This document shows, piece by piece, positions 1 to 12,433 of a DNA stretch of 64,000 bases. The stretch spans positions 124,001 to 188,000 of the forward strand of contig MCGO01000050.1 in assembly GCA_002104985.1 (NCBI GenBank), given 5' to 3'. The stretch comes from Rhizoclosmatium globosum (Eukaryota; Chytridiomycota; Chytridiomycetes; Chytridiales; Chytriomycetaceae). Within the stretch, counting starts at the first letter, position 1; every line of letters starts with the position of its first letter. Below the pieces are notes generated by a model. The model was not told where the DNA came from and did no database searches. It saw nothing but the letters and a program-made list of their open reading frames with translations. The position numbers and the translations under genes were made by a program.

Positions 1-3000
1 ATTTCGGGTCAGAGATATTCCTGCAAAAACCACAGCTCTTTCGCGTAAGCTACCTTTACAACTCACCATCCAATCTAACAAGAAAATCATAAATAGCTTA
101 TTCTCGCTGGCCTTGAATCAGAAAGCCCGCAACGAGCGTCTCAATCCCAAATATATATATCGAAACTGGTTTTGGAGTGGTCAAATGTGTTTCGCCGTTT
201 TATTGATGGTCCGGCATCCCTTTCCTCTCGGACACCCATCAGTACCACACCAAATGTATCAATTACCGCTGGCGGTGCCTATTTTGGTGGAGGAATCCCA
301 TACACTTCAACAGGTCAACCCATTGAGCTACCTCCAGATTCTTCAATCTCAATCCCATATGCATGTCATGAAATACATTTCACTCTTTGCAGACTCATGA
401 GTGAAGGAAACGTATCCATTCAATGTCTCGATATTCTCACTAGTATTGTGCCTCTTGTTGTTCTACACCTCGAAACTGTGAAACTCAAAACTTCAACAAA
501 ATCAAATCATGCAGACTTACTGGCTGTCTTAAATATTGATGATTTTTGTTGCGATTATGTGGCTGCGGTCCTGCCTTGCATATGTTATATAGCAAGTAGT
601 GCTGGAGGAAGTGTGGTTGCCCAAGAAGAAAAGGCAGCATGGAAGGAAAAGTTTGTAGAGTTTATCAGTGAGTTAGTCAAGTCTTTCCAACTGATTTCTA
701 TTGTAAGTCATCTTCTCATACAATAATTCTTACTTAATTACCCACCAACCAAAGAACTACACTGACCTCCAATGGCGAATCGCAACTTCCCTCTTGAACC
801 TCCCAACTTTGACACATTTTCCCATGTTATTCCTTCGAACAATCCTTCCGTCCATCAATCTAAACTCTGCTATTTCTCTCCTTCCCCTTTTGACACACTT
901 GCATACATCAACGCGACTAGCGGGATACCAGGAACTCATCTCACATTTGGATGATCCTTCTCATCGAAACACTGTCGGAGCACATTCATTCCTCGCAAAT
1001 CCAACTATCCAATACACTATAGTGAAAGCAGCCTATCATGATGAAAATGCTGAAATCCGAAGTATTGCGCGAAAGGTTGCCAAGTGGGGAATAGAACTAA
1101 GTGCGATGGCGGCCAGTAGCAGCTTTTGGATGGATTGGGTGCAATTATTCAGTGACGAAGATGACCTTTCCTGGATATGGGATTCAGAAAAGTCGTATCC
1201 GGATCGTATTTCCTTCTGGGTCAAGGGGTTATATCATCGATCTGATCGGTAATAACTCTGGTTTCTCTTTTATGATTCATTCTTGAATATGTCTTGATGT
1301 AGGGTGCGTGAATTCTGTTTCAACGAAATGGTTGCTCGATTCCCTAAATTGAAGAGTGATTCGGCGTTTGCGGATGCAGTTGTGTTTAATCAATCAATCT
1401 TGTCGATGAATCCGGAACAGGATTTGCATTTGTATGAAACCAGAGTTGGCGTAAGTCTTGTTCGACGTCTCTTTTCTTGCACATCTCATTACAACGGGTT
1501 ATAGACGTTTGATTTGTCTGAATTGATGACGGAACTTCGAAATTCTGAAACTCCAACCATGGATATTCTGATCACGGGATTGGAGCGACTCTCGACCGCA
1601 ATTTATGGTTCGTTTTTGTTGCCTTTCGTATCAAGCTTAGCTTGTGAACTTAGATGCAACTATGATGGCTCGAGCAAAAGATATGCAACTGCTTAAACTT
1701 CTTTTGACTTGTTTGATTGAAACCCGTGCATGGTTTTCGCGGGGTCAAGTGTTGCTTCACGTTTTGAAAATATGTCGCATTATTGCAGCCTTATCAATGG
1801 GGCTTGTGTCTGAGATTGCAACAGAAGATGTCATTACCAAACTTGTGAAGCCTGAATGTAAAGCTACCCTTTCAACAAACTTTTCTTACCTTACTTATAC
1901 TCCAGATCTATTCAATTCAAATGAATTCATCCGATACGAGTATTCCAAGCTCTTATTCTTGTTTCTTTTCAACCATCATCGATATATCCACAACGTTACG
2001 CATCGCTCTGCATTGGGAATTATTGACAACGGGTCAATCTACCTGTTTGATATGGTGCCCCAAAAGTATTTCGTGTATCTCGTAAATGAAGTATTTTCTC
2101 TGAAGGCAGTGGAAGGAATGAAGGTTGGGGACGATGTGGGAGAAGCTCTTGGGCAACTCTACAATGGTATGTTTAATTGGGTTTCAGACTTATGGCTTAT
2201 TATACCTGTACCAAACAGGATATATTGGATTCAAGTTTGAGGATGCAAATAATCCTGTAAAAGTTTGGATGGATGGCTTGTTCCGTGAATTGAAGGATTC
2301 AAAGTGTCATGAACAGTTTCAAGGGGCACTAGATAGTATTTTTGCGTGCGTATTGTATGAGGAAGACTACAACGAACTACCGAAGTATGCACTAGAAGGA
2401 CTTTTGAATCGGTTAGTCCTGTTCTTTTCCAGCATCTTCAAACTGACTGTTGTTAAGATTTTTGGTAACCCATCCTGCTAATTACGCCGACGAGCAACTC
2501 CTTGCAACAATTATTCGACACTTGGAAAAATGCATTCGAAAGAGCCGAGAGTTTTACAACGCCTTCAAAGAAATCCTCTTCAGATCTTTATCCAACCTCA
2601 TTCTGCCCATCCTTCAGAATGCCACCCAAGGAAAAACAGCAGGATTCGACGTTGTAAACCTTGCAAGTGAACTTATATTTTTGCTGAAAGCAATGGTAAA
2701 AAGAGCCACCATTGACGACCTGTCCCGTATGTTCAAAACCACAAACTGCATGGAAGTTGTCATCAACTACACGTATCATATATTTTCACAAGAATGCAAA
2801 GACGTTCGGAGTTATTCGAATCGAGTCAATTGTCTTGAGACTATGGTTGTATTTGCACAGTTTCCTGATTTTGTACATATTACTTCAGGCGAGATTGGTA
2901 CTCTATTTATTCAGTTGCTTGTTTCGGTGATTGGGTTTTCTCAGCAGAATCATGTGAATTCGACAGATGGAAATGCATTTACCTATCAAGACCGTAGCAT

Positions 3001-5623
3001 CTATCGATTAGTGGCTCGAACTCTGAGAAACGTTTCGAGATGCTTTGTTGTGTTGCAGTCATCTTACAAGAATTGGTTGTGGGGTGATCATTGGTTGTTT
3101 GAAGGGGATGTAGAGTGGTTGTTGGCGTTGCTGAATGACGACGAGGTAAGATTGGCAGTACTGTTCTAATATCTAACCATAATTCAAGAGAATTATCCAA
3201 AAATATGGTCTCGGAATTCTCGGCAATCTGATTTTGATTAAGAATAGCTACCCCCTTCTGTGTCTAAAGATGCCCCAGTTCTTAGATATGGCATTTCTCT
3301 ACGTTTTGGACTTTGAGCGAAACTACACCTTGAGAAAAGAGGCCCTTTTGATCATCAACAACTTCCTCATCACGTTTTGTCATGACAACAAAATCAGTCA
3401 AGTTGCGTTGCTTCCAACGAGTGACGAAAGCCTTGCTGAAATAGATATGGAAGAAGCATCTAGACAACTAAATTCTCCTGATCCATACAACAAAATCAGT
3501 GAGTTGCTCGAACTCTTTGAGCATTGCGGGTTCTTTGAACAATTGCGAGCCCTAGTTGCAGACTGCGAAAAGTATACTATTGTCTACATGGATGCATTGA
3601 CAGGTCTACTATTGAATCTGTGCATTTTGTCTCCACAGTTCATGCATCAGAAGCTCTGTGACTTGGACACGTGGACTGTCCTGTTTAACTTTCTCGGAAC
3701 ATTATATCTTGATGAGGTTGAAACTGATGAGACATCATCGTCGTCATCCAACTTTGTTGGTGGAGGAGGAGGGCCATTGCTCCTGAAATTCCGGAAAAAC
3801 CAATTCCGACAGTGCTACAGCCATTTCATAGAATCTGTGGAATGCAATGTACTCAATCTGGTTCGAGTAATTATGGCTGAGAACTCAATGGAGATGACTC
3901 AACAGCTACTTGGAACCACAAGTCTGTTGGATCACTTGAAGGGATTGGTGAATGATGCAGCAGCAAGAAATAAGGCGAATGAGCCTTTGTTCTTGAAATC
4001 TACCACAGTCGTATTTCATATTGTGTCCGATGTTTTGCAGTTAATAGCAGTCAATGCTACGTTGAACCTTGGCCTGTGGTTACAGAATGATGACACGGGA
4101 ATCAAAATACTTGAACTCTGCTGTCTCGCGTTTGAGGGTATTGGCGGCATACAGGGTGCAGACAGTGATGAGCTGTTAGATTTCAAGAAGGTTGGATGCC
4201 TGTTGTTATCAAGGCTGCTAGCTCTGCAGTACAGTGGAATCATGAACATCAGTATTGAACAGTACCTATCCGTCAAAAGTGATAGGTATCCAGACTGCTG
4301 TATTGGAGCCAGTGCAATCGTATTTTTGCTGCAGATGATATCGGCTGCCTTAGATGAAATGGATTTAACATACATCGAAGCAATGCGAATATGCTTTCAA
4401 TGTCTGTTATCAAAATTTGAGCCCGCAAAAGAGATTGCTATTTCAAATGGTGTGGTGGAGAATTTGGTTGGACGTATCGACACTATCTTAAAAGGAAGCA
4501 AACAGGTATGCATAATACTAAGTGTAAGATGTTTGAAGTAAGACGAAATGCAGGGGAAAATAAGCGAAAAATATCGCATTGCGCTGCATTTCTTGTTTTG
4601 TGTTTTAAGGCACACGCTTGTCAACTCCGTTGATGCAAAGGTATATACTCACCTCGCATTGTATAATCTCAAACACAAAATCTCGGTAGGAAATCGGATA
4701 CTCCAGAGGAATCTATAAGTCTCTGAATGAAGCCCTGCATTTGCAGGATCTCAACGAGCCTCTCATGCTAGAAACACTCCACTGTCTTCAAAATTCTATT
4801 GCACATTGTCATCACCCCGTTTCATTACTAGAGAAACATACAAAGACGAACAGCTCCGTTGTCGATGTTGTCCGAAGGATTATGAAGGAACAAACAGAAT
4901 CAGAAGCCATCTTCTTCACTAGTCTAAACATTCTGAAAATCATGGTTCTTCAAACGGAAATCCGCGTTGCTCTCATAAAGGTATGGCATTCAGTCTAGTA
5001 CTTATGAATTCTGATTGGTTGCAGACAACCTTTTTGGCAGACGTACTTATCACTTTGCAACGACTTGCTAAAGAGAAAGAGATAGGAAAAGTGATTAACA
5101 TGTTGGGTCTTTTGAGGAACTACACGTTCCACCTGGATGGCCAAAATCATGCAATTAAAAGCAAAGGTTTGTAGTGGCATCTTTTGAAACTTAGACAATG
5201 CTTACTCTCAAAGTGACAGGATTATTTTCGTTCTTGGTCGATCTTTTGGCATGGAAGTCATCGAATGTTCATGTAGGATGTCTGGCTGTGTTGAAAAACC
5301 TTGCGGCAACCAAAGAACACAAACCATTCTTCTTGGCGGATGAAAACTTTCTACCGCGACTTCTTCTATTACTAGACACTTGCAAGTCGGTCGCCTTGGC
5401 AGAAGCTTTGACATCATTTCTTTGGGTACTTGCATTTGACAGCGAAAAGGTAAACTTTGATACACTTTTCGTCGCTAATGCAAATTCTTCTGAGTAGACA
5501 AAGGCGGCGCTTAAAGCTGGGCGAATCCTTCCAATTCTCGAGAAACTTGATTCAAATTTCAAATTCGAACCGAAAGGAGACATACAATCAAACATCCATC
5601 ATCTTCAGACCCTTCTCAAATAA
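1..5623 (+). CDS. Rotatin-like armadillo-repeat protein, 5' end beyond the window
   Basis: This is the 3' part of a long intron-rich gene entering from the left edge. I place 14 exons: <1-44, 97-702, 755-1248, 1303-1450, 1505-1607, 1654-2166, 2219-2411, 2458-3145, 3189-4505, 4554-4640, 4690-4980, 5025-5166, 5220-5449 and 5498-5623 (TAA). Introns are 43-54 nt, GT-AG, with matching phases. The visible product is about 1,640-1,660 residues. It is all-helical and leucine-rich, with no catalytic motif or membrane span. Segments such as IIQKYGLGILGNLI and VGCLAVLKNLAATKEHK look like armadillo/HEAT repeats. The end (SFLWVLAFDSEKTKAALK) resembles the closing repeats of rotatin, a centriole/basal-body elongation protein of about 2,200 residues. 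Rotatin is inferred from length, fold and C-terminal pattern. Another large armadillo protein remains possible. A 48-nt in-frame GT-AG stretch at 1858-1905 may be a further intron. Confidence 0.55.
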
Positions 5624-5655
5624 AAAAGATTTCGTTATGGAACAATTTATTCCCT

Positions 5656-8454
5656 TTAGAATTTGACGGACTTTGCCAAATTCGACTTGATACCAGTTGT
5701 TTCTCCTCTGTATGCCCCAATTGTTGCCTTGTCCTTGACAATCGCCTTGACACTGCTCAACTTCTTCAACTTCTTTGCAAACTTGTTTCTGATCTTGACA
5801 CGAGAGTTGCGGTCTTCCTTCTTGCGGCGAGGCGTGAGACCCTTGTTTGCGTCAATGGTCCATCCAGTCTTACGCTTGTGTCCAGGTTCTACCAAGTCGT
5901 TATCGTCATACAAGCTAAAAAAATAACACTGTTAGTTAACAACATTCGACGCAGAAGAAGAGACACATACTAGTCATCCTCCAAGGACTTTTTGTACTCC
6001 TGGAACTTTTCTTCCTTGGCATCCTTGCGAGCCTTCTTTGCACCTGCAACAGCGTTGTAGTAAGCCAAAGCCTCATCGTCCTCTTCATCAGCGCCTCCTT
6101 GCTCGTCATCCACTTCAACTCCGCGTTTTCTCTTTGTTGTGGCTTCGTCTTCATCATCGTATCCGTGGTAGTGTTCGCCATGGTAGTCTTCGTCATCCAA
6201 TGCTGATTTGTCGTGAACGTCGTCATCCAAATCAGCATTCGTGTCTTTCGTGGGTTTCTTGGGTGGTGGATCGCGCGAGAACAGTGCAACTGGGTCAATA
6301 GGGGCGTCCGCAGGTTCTTCGTATTTGGTTGGGACAAGGTTTCCCCACTTGTCGCGAAGCGGGATATCAGAGTCTCCACTTCCAGTGGCAAACTTAGATG
6401 CTCGCTTGTTCAAGTCCTAAAAAAAAATAAGATTTGAGAAATGGATGAAAGGCGATATGAAGAAACGTTCTTACCTGATCCAGGCGCTTGACGTGGAATT
6501 GCAAGTCTCGTTTCCTGGCAAGCTTCTCCTGCATATCCACTTGGTTCAAGTCAACTTCACCAAAGTCATCATTGGAAGCAAACTTTTTAGAAACTTTCTT
6601 TTTGGGCGCTTTGCTTGGCTTGCTAGACTGGAATTCTGGAATCACAAATTCTTCCTCTTCCTCCTCTTCATCTTCAATTTCGGGTTGCTGGACAGGTGCT
6701 CGCTTGGATTTCTTGGAATTTGACTTCTCAGCCTTCAGAGTTGCCAACACTTCCCTCATTTCATCTTCGTTCAGCAAGTCTTCGTTTTCATCATCGTCTT
6801 CATCTTCGTCGTCCTCATTGTCATCTTCAGCACCACCAAATTCATCCATATTCAGTTCTTGATCGTCTTCCTCATCTTCCTCGCCATCATCGTCAGCCCC
6901 GAATTCATCATCGTCGAGCTTAGAATCCACAAAGTCGGCAATGCGATCAAGCAAATTACTGAAACCTTCTGATGGCTCTTCGACAGTAGGAACAAGGGCA
7001 TCCTTCTTTCCTCCCTTCTTTTTCGAAGCCTTGGCTTCATCTTCTGCATCCGTCTTTTCATCTTTTCGTCCTTCGACGCGTTTTTCGAGTCGTGAGAGGA
7101 CATGGGCCAGGTTTGCGATGACTTTGGTGACTGGATGTGATTGGATTTGTTCAGCAGAGAGGTTGGATGGAGGGTTCGCACGCATTGCAAGGTAAAACAG
7201 AATGTTTGTGAGGTATGACAGCAAAAGACCTATATCACGACAGTATAGTTAGGGACCAATTGACTTTCACACAGAATACGTACGGTATTTCAATTCAAGG
7301 TACTTTTTCGCTTCCAAAAGCTCCGTTGGAACTTTGTCAGCTTCTTTCATCCACTTTAGTGAAGGCCCCAACACGTTTTTGATTTCGTCCCATCGTTCAT
7401 CGAATTCGGCAAGATATCCGACAACCTCCGGGATTTGAGTTTCAGCAAGAGTTTTCAATGCAGCAGCATCCATCTTTGCAAGAGCTTCCTTTTTCAAACC
7501 CGTGTCCACCTTCTCGACTTGCACACCTCCAAACATGACATCTCCATCGTCTTCTTCGTCTTCTTTAGCGGTTCCCCGCAATCGCTTGACAAAGGAGTCC
7601 CCAAAAGTTTCCTTCTTTCGCAAGAAATCGTCATCGTCGCCAAAGAAATCAGCTTCGTCCATTCCCTCGACTCTGCGTTGCTGCATTTTCAAGGTTTCAG
7701 CGAGTTCTTCTTGCATGGCTTCTTCGTCACTCAAGACTTCGTCATCACGGTCATAGAAGTTTTTCCGGCTACGTCCCCAAGCCAATAGAGCCTCATCTGT
7801 GGTGGTACAGTAAGATTTCAAGAATAGAGATAGAGAATGAGCCGAAAACAAGGAGAGGCTTAGTACCTTCGTCAATTCCCTTCTTCTTTGCCTTTGTTTG
7901 CAACGTTCCACCGACAGATTTACGATCAATGATTTCATCGTCTTCATCTTCGTAATCACGAGCTGTTTTAAGGTGACGGTTTGATTTCGCCAAGAGCCGT
8001 TCGTCTTCCTGATCAAGTCGTTCCAACTCTTGTTCGTCAATGTCATCCTCGTCGTCGTCTTCTTCATCCTCTTCATCGGAATCGTCAATGTCCAGGCCGA
8101 GGACCTGGTCGTCCTGTCCAAAGTCCTGTTCCCAGACATTCTTTCCATTCCGTTTCACCTTGCGCATTGCAATGTCGTTTCGTCGCTCGACACCGCTTTC
8201 AAAGTCGATTGAGTCACGTTGCTCGTGGACTGGCGGAGCGGAGCGAGTGATGAACGCGTTTAGTTTGAGAGAAGAGAACTAGAGAACGAAAGAAAGGTGG
8301 GCTGTTTACATTCGTCTTCAGAGTCCATAACCTGGTCGTAGCTTGTGATTGCCTTGACGCTCTCATTCCGACGGGTCGTGAATACTTCTTCGAGATCGGC
8401 TGGGCCAGATGCAGTTGGGCCTGCTTTGGAGGCATGTCTTCGCTTCTTGGCCAT
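5656..8454 (-). CDS. UTP3: UTP3/SAS10 small-subunit processome protein
   Basis: Six exons on the minus strand: 8454-8310, 8229-7867, 7796-7284, 7229-6475, 6416-5971 and 5914-5656. They give an 826-residue product with all phases consistent. It is a nucleolar U3 snoRNP/processome factor needed for 18S rRNA maturation. Visible features are a basic N-terminus (MAKKRRHASK), long Asp/Glu-rich tracts, a Sas10/Utp3/C1D helical domain at roughly residues 275-395 (LLLSYLTNILFYLAMRANPP) and a basic Sas10 C-terminal domain (NKGLTPRRKKEDRNSRVKIR, then GETTGIKSNLAKSVKF at the very end). Both domains occur in the order known for the family, so the call is strong. It converges on the rotatin-like gene with 32 bp between stop codons, so the 3' UTRs probably overlap. 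Confidence 0.93.
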
Positions 8455-8564
8455 CGTTTCTTGGGTTTGACTTTGACTTTGTTCGAAAAAAACAAAAAAG
8501 AAAGAAGGAAATCAGAAAATACTATTGAATATACTTCTTTTATTGTATTACTCCTCTACCCTCA

Positions 8565-9012
8565 TTAAAATAACTGTGCTGTGGCAAGAACGCCAGCAAT
8601 AAGAATGGCAGCAACGAGGAAACCCGCCCAACTGAAGGCATCGGACTGGCTTAATAAGATGGAAAGCGTAATATAAAATGTAATGAGACTCAAAGTAGCA
8701 GTTTGAACGAGCCGAGGAGCGGATTTGCGCCAGTTGTTTGATTTGAAGTCGAAATGGACGTTTTTCACGATTGGCAGGTAGTATGCGATATACAGATAGA
8801 TTGAAGAGAATGAAGCCAGTGAGAGGACAAAGAGGGAGAGAGTGAATGTGGAAGCGCGTTCAAGGGAAACTGTGTGGTAAGCCTGGTATGCTAGGTAGGC
8901 GGATGCAACTGGTAGCACAAGTAAGTAATTAAACAGATTGAGAGCATTCAATAGGTATCAAGACTCACTCACAAATGACTGAGGCTTGGGTTGCAGAAGG
9001 AAGGCGGGGCAT
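8565..9012 (-). CDS. Small multi-pass membrane protein, family not recognised
   Basis: Two exons, 9012-8973 and 8908-8565, joined across a 64-nt intron with gtgagt donor and cag acceptor, give 127 residues starting MPRLPSATQA. The continuous frame in exon 2 has no ATG of its own, which is why I add the short first exon. The product is very hydrophobic, with about four predicted membrane helices (for example LFVLSLASFSSIYLYIAYYL, then a soluble FDFKSNNWRKSAPR loop, then two more helices to the C-terminus). I do not recognise the family and assign no function. The gene is divergent from MEX67, with 85 bp between start codons, so the two probably share a promoter. Confidence 0.6.
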
Positions 9013-9097
9013 TCTTTCTTCTGCTTTCTTTTTTCTCTTCGTTGAAAAAACCTGCACTGCTCCACACCTCACCAACCAGCCAAACCAACTACAGCAA
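9013..9097. promoter_or_regulatory. 85-bp bidirectional promoter/5'-UTR interval
   Basis: Divergent start codons of the small membrane protein (9012, minus) and MEX67 (9098, plus) leave only 85 bp for both 5' UTRs and the core promoter. No clear TATA box is visible. Shared transcription is inferred from geometry only. Confidence 0.5.
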
Positions 9098-12000
9098 ATG
9101 TTCCAGAACGGCAGAGGCGGCAGTAACAACAACAACAACAACGGCGGAGGAGGCGGAAGAGGCGGCGGAGGCAGAGGACGCGGTGGCAGAGGACGCGGCG
9201 GCCACTACAACCAACGCAGCAACGAGGGCACTATCGACTACTCGGCAATGGACGCCGATGCCGGTGTTGCGATCGCCGGTCGCTTTGGCGTCCTCGCGAA
9301 TTCAGCGGGAAACAACAACGACACAATCACCGGTCCAAACGACATGAACGGCAACCAGCGCTCGCACCAGAGACGGCCCGCGAATCCCTACGGCGTTGGG
9401 CGTGGTCGTGGAAGCAGGTTCCACCAGAACATGTCCCTTGTGCGGCCCACGAATGGCGTCACCCTGGCGAACGAAGTTTCGGTGCGTTTTAGAAGTTGTT
9501 TCTGCTTGTCCACTAAGTCTAAAACAACCACCCACATAGGTCCTCAACTGGAAAGAAAAGAATAACGACCCTGTTTCACTCTTTGAATTTCTTAAGTCGA
9601 AAGTCACGTCAACAACGATTAGTGTCGTCACTGTATGTTTCTTGCTTCCCCTCGCCTGACTTCAGCAATCTTGATTCAACATTCAATCCCCCAGCACCGC
9701 TTCGATGGAGACCTTATAATCATCAAACTGCGAACTCCTATCGAAGTGAATGCAGTGTGCGACCTCTCAGGCATTCGTTATGCAGGCGGCAAGGTTTGAA
9801 TATCGCGTTTTCTCGTATTCCTTTCAGGTCAGAATTACTAAACGCACTATAATATAGCTCATTATCAAATCCCTCAATGCTCCTGGCCCTGCCACTTCTA
9901 CAACATCACAAGAATCTGAAACTGCATCAATCACAACACAACCAGGCGTTCTGGCTCTAATTACAGAAATCCTGCAATCGAGATATAATCAAGAAGGGAA
10001 ATTCCTTGACCTTGCAAACTTGCCCAATGATCCTCGAATGCAATCTAATGTATCTCTCTCGGGTTTTGGATCTGATTCTCAGGAGACTCTCAAAATTGGT
10101 CCTGTTATCTGTAAACTTGTTGGAAAGTTATTCCCTGATGTATGTATGGCTTGAAACGACTTGCATGGCACTTGAGAGTATTCCAGACGATGATGATCTG
10201 GAATCACATTAGAACTTGTCATTTTTCAGCACTCAGAAAGTGCTTTAACCACTGTTGGAACTGGAATGCTGTAGATAGTTTTCTGATCTTGAAATGCATG
10301 ATTGATCAATAAGCGGCCTTGTCTCCCCTCTACACTCTGCACTGCCTTTCTCATAACTAACGAACTGTCAAGGTCATGTCAATCAACTTCCACTCCTGCA
10401 AGCTCCTGTCTCTGAAGCCATTCGCAACTCTTTCAGTCTATTGTCCATTTGTCCAGAATCTGTGTTTCGAATCAAATATGCTGCAGGCATATAGGGACGT
10501 TGAAGCGCTTGAAGGACACCGCCTCAAAAACTTGCGTGAAGTCATTTTTGGCGGAAACCCTGTGTATGACCGAGAAGCAAAGAAGGGAGAACCTGGAATC
10601 ACAGCATATCGAACGTGAGTGTCACTTTAAACTTTTATACTCGATTTTTCGATTTCGAAGCGGAAGCAGTTGATGGTGTTAATCCTGATGCCGTCTCTTG
10701 CACATCATGTCTTCTTTCGTTTCGAATCATCCCATCTCAATCATATTTCGATCATGATTCAGCTTGAAATTTGCGTCAAAGCGAATCGCGTGCAACTGTT
10801 CATTCACCCTTTTCCCACTTCCCATTCATTCTGTTGATCTTTATACGCGCGAGAGATTGTTGTCTAATATACACGATTTCAATACCGCTATTCTCTCTTC
10901 CATTTCCTTCTATATGCTGCCACATATTCTAACTTCACTCTCCAGGAAAATGAAGCAAATCTTCCCAACTATCAAAATCCTGGATATGGTTCCATTTGAA
11001 GATGAAATCGCGCTTCCTGAGATTGGTCTTCCATCCGAAGATGCATTGCCTGAGACTGAAAAGGGATCTTTTATGGATAGCGAAGTGACTGCTAACATGG
11101 TGCAAGCATTTATTCCCAAGTGAGTTGTTTCGTGCCTCAAAGAGAATCGTTTTACCGACTACAAAAACGTTTTAAGGTTTTTCGGACTGTTTGATTCAAA
11201 TCGACCAGCCTTGAGTGATGTATATCTGGATAACTCTCACTTCTCTGTGTCTGTCAACCCTGTTCTTCGTCGTATCCGACCAGGAGGTCCTGGGCATAAG
11301 GGACGAGAGACTTTTGATACTTGGTTGTCTCAAAGTAGAAACCATGTATCTTGCAAAGGTGAGTCTCGACCATCTTTTCTGTCATAACCCCCCATTCCTA
11401 ACTAAATAACCACTTTAGATGCCGGTAAAAGACTCTCCTTACTCGCCAAAGGTCCCCAAGCTATTTCGAATCTGTTTACAAAACTTCCTCAAACAAAACA
11501 TCCCATCAATGCATCCTTCGAAAAGAAAATGATGGCTGCAGACGCATACCAACAACAGATGGGAGACGGTGTTGTTCTCGTCTTAACAATCCAAGGAGAC
11601 TTTTCAGAAGGTGTGTTCTATCCTTCAAACCTTTGTCACCCACTAATCATACATAACTAGTTGCCATCGAAAAGTCTAAATCATTTACAAGAACTTTCAT
11701 CCTCGTCCCGGCACCACCAGGCTCCCGTGCAAGCCAAAATGGATGGGACGTTTGCATTCTCAACGATATTCTTGTTATCCGATCCTGGGCCCCTGAACGT
11801 GTCTGGGAGAACAAACCAATCAGCCAAATTAGCTCTCAACCAACTAACGGACCACTTATCGGACTTGCACATGGAGCTAGGGCTCATGATGGATCCGCGG
11901 TTGCTGCCTCCGGTCCTTCAGGTGGAGCAACTGGAAACGGGGCTTTACCAAACGATGTGAATGTGTTGATGCAGTTGAAGAATGCTCATGCATTGGTGAG

Positions 12001-12299
12001 TGTATTATTTGTGCCTTTGAAAATTTTTTTCTCATTTTTTTTTTTTTTTTTTTTGGTGTGTGATGTAGGATGATGCTCGACACAACCTTGTTATTCAGTT
12101 TGCCCAAATGACGGGGTTGAATTATCAATTTGCGGCGCAGTGTTTGAATGAAGTTGTTTGGAATGGGGATGCTGCTTTGGCTGCTTTTAATAACGTTAGG
12201 GTATGTTTGATTTTTGTTTTTGCATTTTAAGGGTATTAATTCTTTTATTTCTTGAAGGCCCAAATACCTCCGGCTGCTTTTGTATTCCAGCCTTTGTAA
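9098..12299 (+). CDS. MEX67: mRNA export receptor Mex67/NXF1
   Basis: Eleven exons: 9098-9481, 9540-9632, 9695-9793, 9858-10139, 10373-10614, 10946-11119, 11177-11358, 11419-11610, 11661-11995, 12069-12200 and 12258-12299. They give 718 residues. The protein carries bulk mRNP through nuclear pores. Domains in order: Gly/Asn/Arg-rich N-terminus (residues 4-45), RRM-like fold (about 125-200), leucine-rich repeats (about 215-390, NLREVIFGGNPVYD), NTF2-like domain (about 410-600, which pairs with Mtr2/NXT1) and a TAP-C UBA domain (about 660-718, FAQMTGLNYQFAAQCLN) that binds FG repeats. I start at the ATG beginning MFQNGRGG, since the upstream frame lacks family features. Introns 4 (233 nt) and 5 (331 nt) are several times longer than the rest (50-73 nt). 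Intron 9 contains a 20-nt T run. Confidence 0.95.
10140..10945 (+). other. Two unusually long introns flanking a MEX67 leucine-rich-repeat exon
   Basis: Introns 10140-10372 (233 nt) and 10615-10945 (331 nt) surround exon 10373-10614. Other introns of the gene are 50-73 nt. I see no conserved ORF in either. They could hold regulatory or retained-intron signals, but nothing specific is visible. Confidence 0.6.
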
Positions 12300-12433
12300 T
12301 CTGTGTGCGCGATGTGTGTTTGAAGACATTGGGTTGTGACTTTGGGATGGCATCAATAATTATTGTTTTTGAGATTGTTGTGAATAAACTGCCCAGTGGA
12401 AGCAGACGTGAATTGATTATTTACTGAATGGTT

